This document shows positions 56,640 to 64,000 of a DNA stretch of 64,000 nucleotides, piece after piece. The DNA is taken from contig NC_063021.1 in the NCBI RefSeq assembly GCF_020509005.1, forward strand, positions 2,728,001 to 2,792,000. Reading direction: 5' to 3'. The translations under genes were made by a program, and so were the position numbers. Numbering within the stretch: the first letter of the stretch is position 1; the number at the start of each line of letters is the position of its first letter. This DNA comes from Fulvia fulva (lineage: Eukaryota > Ascomycota > Dothideomycetes > Mycosphaerellales > Mycosphaerellaceae). The notes below the pieces were generated by a model. That model made no database searches and was not told the DNA's origin. It saw nothing but the letters and a program-made list of their open reading frames with translations.

Positions 56640-57449
56640 CTACGCCTTCGGATGCGGCCAACCAAACCTCACAGTCTCCTCCTCAAGTCCTTTCTGCACA
56701 ATTCCAATCGCCCCATTCTTCACCATCCACTCAAGTCTATGATCCCTGTACTCCCTCTTCCTCCCACTGCCCTTCGCAAACGTACTCGACCCCCCGCTCG
56801 CCATCTGTTTCGCCCCTGCCGTCATTTCCGCGAACGTCTCCTTGATCGCCGGCACCTCACTGATCTTAGCGTGCCACAGCTGCAATGGACTCCCTTCCTT
56901 CGGACCATACCCGTAGTGAACGCTACGATTCAAGATAGGCGCAACGGCGATGTCGGCATAGCCTGGGGAGGAACCATTGAAGTACTCCTTCGAACCCAAC
57001 TTCGCGGATAACCATTCCTGCAACTGCGCAGTCTGTTCCTCCGCAGCAGCGAGGAGCCGCTCAGCTTCAGGACCCGTGGCACGTTGGCACCACTTTACCT
57101 CCCCGACGGACCAATTAATAGCTTCATAATGCGTATCGCAGACTTCCTCGATCATGCGCGCTTCCGCTCTAACTTTGGGGTCCTTTGGCAGTAACGGCAG
57201 CTCGGGATGCTTGTCTTCGAGGTACATCAAGATCGCAGTGGAATCGAAAATCGCAAAGTCCCCGTCGATGAGGGCGGGCACTTCCATGCGTGGGTTCGCT
57301 TTGAAGAAGGCTTCGTTTGCTTCGCCTGAGCCGAGGTTGGGTGGGGTTTTGGAGGTGAAGGGGAGGGATTTGAGGCGGAGGGCCATGCGGATTTTTTGCG
57401 CGTAGGAGGAGACTGAGTGGTCGTGGAGGAAGTAGGGGGGTGAAGACAT
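56640..57449 (-). CDS. Glutathione S-transferase-like protein
   Basis: 269 aa from ATG 57449 (an upstream in-frame GTG is not used). GST_N thioredoxin-like fold at residues 5-85: YFLHDHSVSSYAQKIRMAL with Ser at the catalytic position after the first strand, MEVPALIDGDFAIFDSTAIL holding the cis-Pro and the Asp-Ser that contacts glutathione, and YLEDKHPELPLLP. The GST_C helical domain runs from about 95 to 210 with ARMIEEVCDTHYEAINW and YFNGSSPGYADIAVAPIL, which has the N-capping SPGYADIAV box. Length and layout fit a cytosolic GST; substrate class cannot be told. The last 50 residues (basic, GRKREYRDHRLEW) extend past the usual end. No introns. Convergent with RRP9. Confidence 0.85.
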   Translation of the reverse strand: MSSPPYFLHDHSVSSYAQKIRMALRLKSLPFTSKTPPNLGSGEANEAFFKANPRMEVPALIDGDFAIFDSTAILMYLEDKHPELPLLPKDPKVRAEARMIEEVCDTHYEAINWSVGEVKWCQRATGPEAERLLAAAEEQTAQLQEWLSAKLGSKEYFNGSSPGYADIAVAPILNRSVHYGYGPKEGSPLQLWHAKISEVPAIKETFAEMTAGAKQMASGGSSTFAKGSGRKREYRDHRLEWMVKNGAIGIVQKGLEEETVRFGWPHPKA

Positions 57450-58078
57450 GGTTGGGGAATATAGGGGATGTTTGTGTTCCACAAGGATATCTAGGAGGTG
57501 GAGGTGAAGTCGAGGTCAGAGGTGAGGCATTGGTGGTTTGTCCTGCTTATGTCCGGCTGACATCAGGGGAGGGAGCTACCCCACCCCGGTTGGAGACTAC
57601 ACTTCGTTCCAGTCTTGCGACCCATCAGGACGGTCGTACTATCTGTGCTACAACGATGGCTTCAATGTTGAACCAAGGAACGGGGCAAGAGCATTGGTTA
57701 TTCACATGGTCCAATCCCTCTGTCAGCAGAGCCCACAGAACTTCAAAATGGTCACCACACGCTGGCGATCACTGTTCCACAGCCGACATAAAGGGATACG
57801 GCTCGCAGGGCATGAACTCTCGAGACCATACTGGAGGTCTAAGCTCATAGCGAGACTCTCAGTCTATCGAGATTAGGCATGACACACTGTCGCTGTCAAT
57901 ACTTCCCTTGTTACACGGAAATGAAGCCAGTGGAAAGCGGTGACTGCAAGCAAGACATCGATGGAGATCTAAGATTCATATCAATCTCGTCGCCAATAGA
58001 CCCGTACCACGCTCAGTGCTTCCGAAACGCTGCGTATCGGACAACGACAAAAAAGAACGTCGCCCACACGCGATTTGT
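57450..58078. other. Intergenic region, no supported gene
   Basis: About 630 bp upstream of the GST gene. Two overlapping forward frames (57440-57850 and 57538-57876) are open, one with a Cys/Tyr-containing stretch (SFQSCDPSGRSYYLCYNDGF), but there is no signal peptide, splice pattern or recognised domain. It may be an eroded gene. Confidence 0.4.
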
Positions 58079-58226
58079 TCCAATGCAGGGAATCGAACCT
58101 GAGGGGAACAATCAGTAAGGCTGTTTGGATGAGGCATCAGAGATCGGTGCGTACCCTGATCTTGCAGGACCTCGACATATTTATGATATGAGAGCCGCAA
58201 ATGCTAAACCATTACACCACATTGGA
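58079..58226 (-). tRNA. tRNA-like gene, perhaps tRNA-Glu(CTC), with a long insert; may be a pseudogene
   Basis: The ends form a perfect 7-bp acceptor stem on the minus strand (TCCAATG at 58226-58220, CATTGGA at 58085-58079). Internal pol III signals are good: an A-box-like TGGTGTAATGGTTTAGCA and a B box GGTTCGATTCC. The anticodon loop reads CT-CTC-AT, giving CTC (Glu). The span is 148 nt instead of about 72, so roughly 76 nt is extra after the anticodon. I could not find a 3' half of the anticodon stem that pairs well next to the T arm, and the T stem is one base short. So it is either an unusual long-intron tRNA or a disrupted one. Confidence 0.4.
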
Positions 58227-58369
58227 GGAAGAATGCTGCTTAGTAGGGTAAGATATGGAAACAACTCAACTTCCGCTCATATTTATAGGCTGTTCATCTG
58301 GCCAGCCAGATCCAGCAGAAGTGTGTTGCATAGCACGTCCACTGACTCATCCTCTAGACATTCATGACC

Positions 58370-58972
58370 CTAGTGATCTCCTAAGATCGGCCAGATCGTG
58401 TCGCCGCCACAGCTCGACTCTCCGATGCCCTTCAAATTCGGGTTAATGTCCCACTCGACACAGGTCTCATGGTACACCCCACCCTGCTTGACGTTCTCAT
58501 TCTCATTACAGCCATCTGCAATCTGTCGAAAGCCCCGGGTACACTCCTCCGGACTCATGTCGATATCCTCCGGACAACCACTGGCTCCAGTGGCGCGGAC
58601 GCCGAAGGAGACTTGAGCGATACGGCCGTTGGTGACGTAGAAGATGTCGTCGTAGATGTACCTGGAGAGTGAAGTGTTAGTGAGGGTAGAAGAGATTGAG
58701 TGTGGTTGTCTCACTGGAAAGAGGGGTTTCCAGATGCGTGGTTCTTGCAATACTTGGAGACGAGGCCGTTCATGGTGATTCTGTCGAGGCCTTCGCCGCA
58801 GTCGAAGCAGGTGGTGTCGCGTTTGGTGATGGTTGTGGTGGAGGAGGAGGTGGTCTGTGAGGGTTAAATACATGGCTCATGGTATGGTGAGGCTACTTAC
58901 CTGGACCGGTGACGCGGTGGTGTAGGTGGCTGCGTTGAGAGCGAGCACGATGAACTTGATGCAGGACTTCAT
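58370..58972 (-). CDS. Small secreted eight-cysteine protein, paralog 1
   Basis: Three exons: 58901-58972, 58715-58854 and 58370-58661, giving 167 aa. The introns (46 and 53 nt) have GTAAGT..CACAG and GTGAGA..CCAG. Signal peptide at residues 1-20 (MKSCIKFIVLALNAATYTTA), a Ser/Thr-rich propeptide, then KR at about 36-37, a likely kexin cleavage site. The mature part has eight Cys: CFDC, YC, GCPED, EEC, DGC, ETC and SSC. It ends with NPNLKGIGESSCGGDTIW. I do not recognise the family. The tandem paralog at 59421-59951 shares the Cys pattern and the C-terminal motif. Size, secretion, cysteines and place beside a transposon border fit a fungal effector-like protein, which is inference only; an extracellular protein with another role is equally possible. 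Confidence 0.75.
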
Positions 58973-59420
58973 GGTTGTGGTAATGTAAAGTTCTCACTCG
59001 GGTGGTGCTCGTCAAAGTCTGTGTTTGGGTTTTGTGGTGGTCGAAGGGGGTTTGAATTGAGGTCTATGTATGGCGACGATCACGAGGAAGATCATGCGAG
59101 TTTTTGCCTTAGTTGGTGGCTTGTGCGGATCTGCCCATCCACGCATGACCACGGCTATTGAAGGCTACAGATCATGGTATACAGCATGTGAACGAGGCGA
59201 CATGGCGTTGAGTGAGGTGTTGATCCATGCTCGCCGATCGAGAGTTGTATCTATTCGTTAGGATGCAGGGGTACTAGTACGTACCGGGAGGCACCTCTGT
59301 GGACATCACAAGCTACCAATCATGTGCAGGCTATTTTCGCCGCTAAGCTAATCTCCCATAAAACAGCATTACTGAAAACTGCCTAGATGTCACCAATCGC
59401 TCACACTCTACGCTGAACGT
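58973..59420. other. Intergenic region between the two secreted-protein genes
   Basis: About 450 bp holding the promoter of paralog 1 and the 3' end of paralog 2. A 63-aa open frame (59070-59261, +) has no signs of being a gene. Confidence 0.45.
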
Positions 59421-59951
59421 TCAAGCCCCACGCGACCAAATAGTGTCCGCGCCACAACTACTCTCCGTCGATCCCTTTAAGTTCGGATTGATCTCAAAGT
59501 CCAAACATGCTGTCCTCCACGCTCCTCCCTGCTTGGTCTCCTCGCCCACGTTGCAAGATTCCCCAATCTTTGCGAAATTCGCCTTGCACTCATCCACTGT
59601 CATGTAAGTTACTTTCGGACAGCTAGGATCTGGGCTGGCTCGAAGTGCAAGAGAGAGCTGACCCATCTCTTGGCTGGTATAGAAGAGGTCGGGGTAGACC
59701 TGCTGCGCACTGGGGAATCCTTGGAGACCCTCGACACAGAATTTGGATATGAAGTGACTGACGGTGAAGTCATCGAAGCCGTGGCCGCAGACGTAGCAGA
59801 TGCTGGCGTCGCGTTTGGCTAGATTTGTGGAGTTGGTGGTAGCAGCCTTCGAGGTGACGACGAAGCTCTGGTCATGGACCGGGATTGGCAATGCCGCAGT
59901 ATAGGTGGCTGCACTGAGCGCAAGCGTGGAAATTTGAGTCAGGAAGTGCAT
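59421..59951 (-). CDS. Small secreted eight-cysteine protein, paralog 2
   Basis: 176 aa from ATG 59951, single exon. The open frame continues upstream, but the ATG at 59951 gives a proper signal peptide (MHFLTQISTLALSAATYTAA, residues 1-20), followed by a propeptide and KRD at about 47-49, a likely kexin site. The mature part has eight Cys in the same order as paralog 1: ICYVC, FC, SCPK, DEC, ESC, TAC and SSC. Shared blocks are C-x2-C near the new N-terminus, ETKQGGAW against NVKQGGVY, and NPNLKGSTESSCGADTIW. It lacks both introns of paralog 1, although the Tyr-Ile/Tyr-Pro stretch around the second intron site aligns. It lies 270 bp from the right transposon border. Role unknown. Confidence 0.8.
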   Translation of the reverse strand: MHFLTQISTLALSAATYTAALPIPVHDQSFVVTSKAATTNSTNLAKRDASICYVCGHGFDDFTVSHFISKFCVEGLQGFPSAQQVYPDLFYTSQEMGQLSLALRASPDPSCPKVTYMTVDECKANFAKIGESCNVGEETKQGGAWRTACLDFEINPNLKGSTESSCGADTIWSRGA

Positions 59952-60221
59952 GGTTATGGTTATGTCGATTCGAGTCTGTTGATAAAGGGTCGTGTGAGGG
60001 CTGTGGTAATGGAAGAGAAAGTGCGCGTACAAGTATAGCTTGGGTGCTGAAGCCATTGCATGAGTGAATAGTGCTGTGTAAGACTCATTGCTATGGTATG
60101 GAATATGTGTGGCGAGGAAAGAGGTGAACAATGCAAGGTCGAAAGCGACGCTAAGCAAGCGGAAATATGCACGTGTTTAGGTGAGTGAAGTGCCTGGTCC
60201 GTGCTTCGTCGACGCTCCATA

Positions 60222-60446
60222 CAGTCCTGGGCATAGTTTTTACAACCCCTGTATCTACGATAACCCCTTCCGGCTATCCATATCCATCTCAGAAGGTGTT
60301 GCTACCTTCAATCTCATTATCTATACACTTACACACGCGCTATCTATTACTACTATGCCGAAGGGACGCGTCTTTACTAAATTCGAGAAGGGCGAGATAT
60401 AGTCTCTCTATAAACACGCCTACTGGCCGCTCTAGCAGATTATAGA
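60222..60446 (+). mobile_element. Tc1/mariner DNA transposon fragment (right, plus strand)
   Basis: Begins CAGTCCTGGGCATAGTTTTT after TA (60220-60221), the mirror image of the left fragment. It carries the first codons of the transposase (PKGRVFTKFEKGEI, with ATG 60355) and stops at 60446, where the Copia-B LTR begins. Less RIP-damaged than the left copy. Confidence 0.75.
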
Positions 60447-60650
60447 TGTCGCGATCCGAGCGTGCACATGGGCAACATCCTATTATCAAAACTTAAGGCT
60501 ACGTACGCTAAGAATTAGGTGACTAATTAGTCACCTATAGCCTCTTTAAGAGCAACACTTGTCTATTCTAGATAGACATATGCAATACACAACCTGCTTT
60601 TGAAACACCCTATATAAGCCCGTATAGTAACTTCCTACACTTCTAACGTA
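60447..60650 (+). repeat. Copia-B 5' LTR (right copy)
   Basis: 204 bp, TGTCGCGATCCGAGCG to CTTCTAACGTA; matches 46708-46911. Keeps many CpA/TpG sites that are TpA in the left copy. An inner near-palindrome TTAGGTGACTAATTAGTCACC lies at about 60516, partly RIP-changed in the left copy. Confidence 0.85.
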
Positions 60651-60651
60651 A

Positions 60652-60666
60652 TAGTTATAAGCCCGG
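60652..60666 (+). promoter_or_regulatory. Copia-B primer binding site (initiator tRNA-Met anticodon-arm type)
   Basis: TAGTTATAAGCCCGG follows the LTR. With two RIP changes undone it reads TGGTTATGAGCCCGG, matching the Copia-A1 site and complementary to an initiator tRNA-Met anticodon arm. Confidence 0.55.
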
Positions 60667-60679
60667 TTAGCGCTTACTA

Positions 60680-61900
60680 ATATTCGCTACGATAAGGAAG
60701 CCCTAAAGCAGAGTTTGTATCGTTATAGCACTACTACTACAACTAGTACAGTAGTATCCCCTAGGCCTAGTGAACCTACGTAGAACTTTTACTAGCCTAT
60801 AACCTATTTTATAGTTATAGCTACTACCGAGACGCCGGTAACTACCGGTACCCTACCTTAGGGTACCGTAGTTCTAAAGAGCTATAACTAATAGGACAAG
60901 TTTGACCGTTAGCTAGAGCTCTACGTAGAGTCTTTAAATGTCTAGAAGTATGTAGATCCTTACTAACTAAGTAACGAGCTAATAGAGCCTACTTACTTAA
61001 CGTTTAAGGAAATCTAATAAGCGTATACGGTAGGAGACGCTATATTAAGAGATCTTATTAAGCTACGACAAATAGACGTAGACCGAAGGGAACGGATATA
61101 CGATATCTTTGCTACTACGCGATTAAAGCTTATTACCTACCTTATCCGTACGACGACAGAGCTAGGGTAAGAGCTAATATACGGCTAGAATACTCTTAGA
61201 GCGAAATACTAGGCTCTTAAGGATTAGTATAGTCTAGACGATATACTACGTAAGCGGCAGCTTACGCTTAAGCTGTCTAGGCTTTAGAAGGCTAGCGTAC
61301 GTAGAATCGATAACTAGTACTTAGACTAGTTAGTTTTATAGACTAAGATACTTAAGTATAACTACGCCGAGTACGACGACCTTAGTAGACACTTCCTACT
61401 TGCTATTTAGTAGAAGTAGGCTCTAGCCTACGGTGCTTCTCTATATAACGAGTAGAAGCGTAATAAAATGTTACTACAAAAGCTTACTAAGCGTTACCTC
61501 GAATAGATACGCGATACCGTACTAGTAATAACTAGCGGTCGACTAGTCTTCGTAACCTTCTCCGGAGAAACCTTAGTAGAAGCAGAGGATAAAATAGTAC
61601 CTATAGGTACTAGTCAAAAGGAGGGTGACCGTAGTAGTAGCCGTAGTAATAATAACCGTAGTAATAGCCGCGGTAATAAGGGTCATAGTAGTAGCCGCGG
61701 CGATAAGAATAAAGATAAGGACAATCATAGGCCAAGCGGCTACTAGAACATTACCGGCGAGCCTAAGGACACCTATTATAAGGGCCTGTTCTTATACGAT
61801 ATGATCAACCCCGATAAGCGCCTAGTAAAGGATTAGCGCTTAGAGTAGTAGAAGAAGTACTTAGAAAAACTTTATTAACTACTACTTAAGCGACGACGGC
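60680..61900 (+). pseudogene. Copia-B gag remnant
   Basis: The frame reads a long helical gag (for example SYNWWDKFDRWLELYVESL-like at about 60880-60935; DVDRRERIYDIFATTRLKLI at about 61075-61130) and then a Ser/Asn/Arg repeat (RSSSRSNNNRSNSRGNKGH, about 61630-61690). Stops from RIP. Absent from the left Copia-B copy. Confidence 0.6.
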
Positions 61901-61999
61901 GAGCGTCTACTTAGCGTATTGAATCGTAACAATCGTAAGGACTAGGAACGTGACAAGGCTATTGCTAATACGAAGAAGGCATTACTAAGCGATAAGGGC

Positions 62000-64000
62000 T
62001 TTATTAGCCTTACTGTTCTATCTAGCTCAATTAGTAAGTTAAGCGTTAACTTTAGGGATTGCTAGGTATATAATAACTGTTTAGACACTTATATAATCAA
62101 TCATTATAACTAGGAGGGTATAGATTTTATTATAGAGCGCCTTACTACCTTAGAAATCTAGGCTAGAATAACCACCTTTCTAATTATAGCGTTAGGGCGT
62201 ATTTATATATTAATTAGGGGCCATTTATTCACCTTACTAGATATAGCTTACTGCCTAGGCTTTTATATAAACGTTATCTCTTACATACGTATAGAAAAAG
62301 CCGGACTCTAGTAGTACGGACGTAGCAATTCAATGTGGCATAACGACACTAAATTAATAGACCTATACCGCCCTACTAGTACAATCCCTTTCTTTAAGGT
62401 ACTCATACTACCTAAGTCACCTATTATTTACTAATAGCCTATAAAAGAGGGCCTAGTACTGCCGAAGGTTACTAAAAAGATACGTAACGCGTACTTTATT
62501 AGCACTATTAGTAGGGGTACAAACATCGGCGATGAACCTACTAATAGCGTAGCATCTCTAACTACTTAAGAGGATAGTAACCGTACCGTTCTCGTAGTTA
62601 TAAACAGTACTAGGGGCACTTAAGGTGTAGCTACGTCTAGTAGGACCCCTATTAAACACCGAAAGCTCTCTAGCCGCTAGTAGCATCAAATCTTTAGTCA
62701 TATTAGCGCTAAACGTATTAAGTAGTTACCGCTTAGAGTTAAGGGGGTGATTATTAACGATGGTCTAAGCGTACCCCTTACTATATGTTGTAGAGTATAT
62801 AGGCTTAGTAAAGCTTATAAGGTGTACAATCGGTCTTAGCCTATTAGGGTGATGACCCTATACGGCTATATAGCTATAGACTTAGTAGAATTTACTGTCG
62901 CCTATAACGGTAATAGGTACCTCGTCTACTTCTACGATCTAGGTACCTATAGACACTTCTAGTTCATAATTAAGAACAGGGATTAGTAATCGGTATTAGC
63001 TTACTTTAATAGCCTACTAAGCTTTATTAACTTCATTAGTCGTAGGTTCGTATACTTCTATAGCGATAACGAGCCCGCTATTAGGAAGGTGTTTCGCTTA
63101 GTTATTAATAACAACAAGATTAAATGGCACGTAACCGCGGAATACGCGCCTACGTAGGACCTAGTAGAAAGAGCTAGAGCTCTCATTTTTACTATAAGTA
63201 GAACTATTCGTATCTACGTACGATTGCCGGAAAAGCTTTAGCTAGAATATACTATAGTAGCGGTATATATCCTCTAGCGATCCCCTATCTAGTCAAAGGG
63301 CTAGAAGACCCTATTCGAATTAGTAATAGGACGAATTCCGAACGTAGGTTATATAGTAGTATATAGCTCCCTTATATACGTGTTTATCTATAGACTAGAT
63401 TAGCCTAGTAAGAGCGAGAAACTCTAAGAGAGAGCGCTTATAGACTACCTTATAGGATACGACTCTACTAACATCTACCGCGTATAGGACCTATTAAAAG
63501 ATAGGGTTATACGAGTCAAGGACGTCCTCTTCGATAAGACTACGTTCTATAACCTATTACGCCTAATAGTAGGGTATACGACCCCTATCGAGAATATCGT
63601 AATAGCGGAACCGGCTAAAGAGCCTAAATAATACTACGACCTATATATCGCTTATTACGAGTAAGACATAGTATAGGCCGAGGGAGTAGAAGAATAGGCT
63701 TAGTAGCCGTATACCTAACAACCTCGAGACGCCTACTAAAAGCTCCTTAGGCAAGAACTATACTAGCCGTAATACCGCGAGTTAGTAATATATAACTAAA
63801 AAGACCGGCAAATCGAGCACGTAACAGATCACGTGACTTAAGACAATATATAGTAGTTAGTATATAACACTACTAACTACTACGACACCCTATAGTAGCA
63901 GATAATAGATACCCTTACCGTAGAAGACCGTAAGGAGATTATAGGTGACACGGACCCTAATCGCGAGCTATATCTATTTATATTTATACTACTAGAAGAC
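62000..64000 (+). pseudogene. Copia-B protease, pre-integrase and integrase remnant
   Basis: Pre-integrase block (WHNDTKLMDLYRPTSTIPF at about 62335-62395; HISAKRIKWLPLRVKGVII at about 62698-62755), then integrase core (MDLVEFTVAYNGNRYLVYFY at about 62876-62935; RRFVYFYSDNEPAIRKVFRL at about 63044-63105; SPIWSKGWKTLFELVIGRIP at about 63283-63340). RIP stops at Trp and Gln positions. Runs off the window. Confidence 0.7.

Larger units (their letters stand above)
60447..64000 (+). mobile_element. Copia retrotransposon Copia-B, right copy, 5' part
   Basis: 5' LTR 60447-60650, primer site, gag (about 60680-61900), protease/pre-integrase (about 62000-62850) and integrase (about 62850 to the window end). 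It is uninterrupted where the left copy carries Copia-A2 and shows the empty site for the LINE at 32360-37094. RIP-damaged, somewhat less in the LTR. Continues beyond the window. Confidence 0.8.

Noticed and set aside
57538..57876. 112-aa open frame with several Cys
   Set aside because: No signal peptide, no start context, a competing frame over the same DNA, and no domain. Kept only as a possible eroded gene.
60185..60445. 73-aa and 86-aa open frames
   Set aside because: They span the end of the island and the Tc1 fragment; the only meaningful part is the start of the broken transposase.
1..64000. CRISPR arrays, bacterial operons or prophage
   Set aside because: No spaced repeats of that type; introns, RIP, LTR elements and LINEs show a fungal nuclear chromosome.

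Overview
The window looks like a filamentous ascomycete chromosome (Pezizomycotina, probably a dothideomycete, though nothing seen fixes the species). It has one compact island of ordinary genes at about 47.8-60.2 kb. Everything else is nested transposons ruined by repeat-induced point mutation (RIP). In the ruined DNA, CpA and TpG have almost all become TpA, so ATG starts read ATA, CAG/CAA read TAG/TAA and TGG reads TAG. The old protein frames can still be read through these stops.

Transposon block, 1-47,772. 1-2984 is the 3' half of a Ty3/Gypsy element with its LTR; it cuts into a reverse-strand Gypsy (2985-8100). Next come a gag scrap, a Gypsy deletion derivative with two LTRs (8896-10950), and two copies of an old LINE family (10951-16560). 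A Copia element, called Copia-A1 here (16910-30457, 5-bp target duplication TAATC), sits in a reverse-strand Gypsy and has itself received two LINEs. One is forward (18742-23700), with both ORFs open and no RIP. The other is reverse (24870-30361), RIP-damaged, sits inside the 3' LTR of the Copia and carries an undamaged 520-bp solo LTR. Two more LINE copies of the same family follow (30567-31189 truncated, 32360-37094). Then comes a second Copia family (Copia-B, 37095-46911) interrupted by another Copia (Copia-A2, 37820-42744), and a Tc1/mariner fragment.

Gene island, 47,773-60,221. In order: a small coiled-coil protein (-), an F-BAR/DEP/RhoGAP protein (+), a 540-aa predicted membrane protein (-) divergent from the U3 snoRNP WD40 protein Rrp9 (+), a glutathione S-transferase-like protein (-) convergent with it, a tRNA-like gene (-), and two tandem paralogous small secreted proteins with eight matching cysteines (-). 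The island shows no RIP and ends exactly at TA target dinucleotides of two inverted Tc1 fragments. A second Copia-B copy starts at 60,447 and runs off the window.

The most notable items are the intact LINE among RIP-killed sisters, the datable order of insertions, and the secreted eight-cysteine protein pair at the transposon border. Element family names (A1, A2, B, LINE-1, LINE-2) are local labels only.
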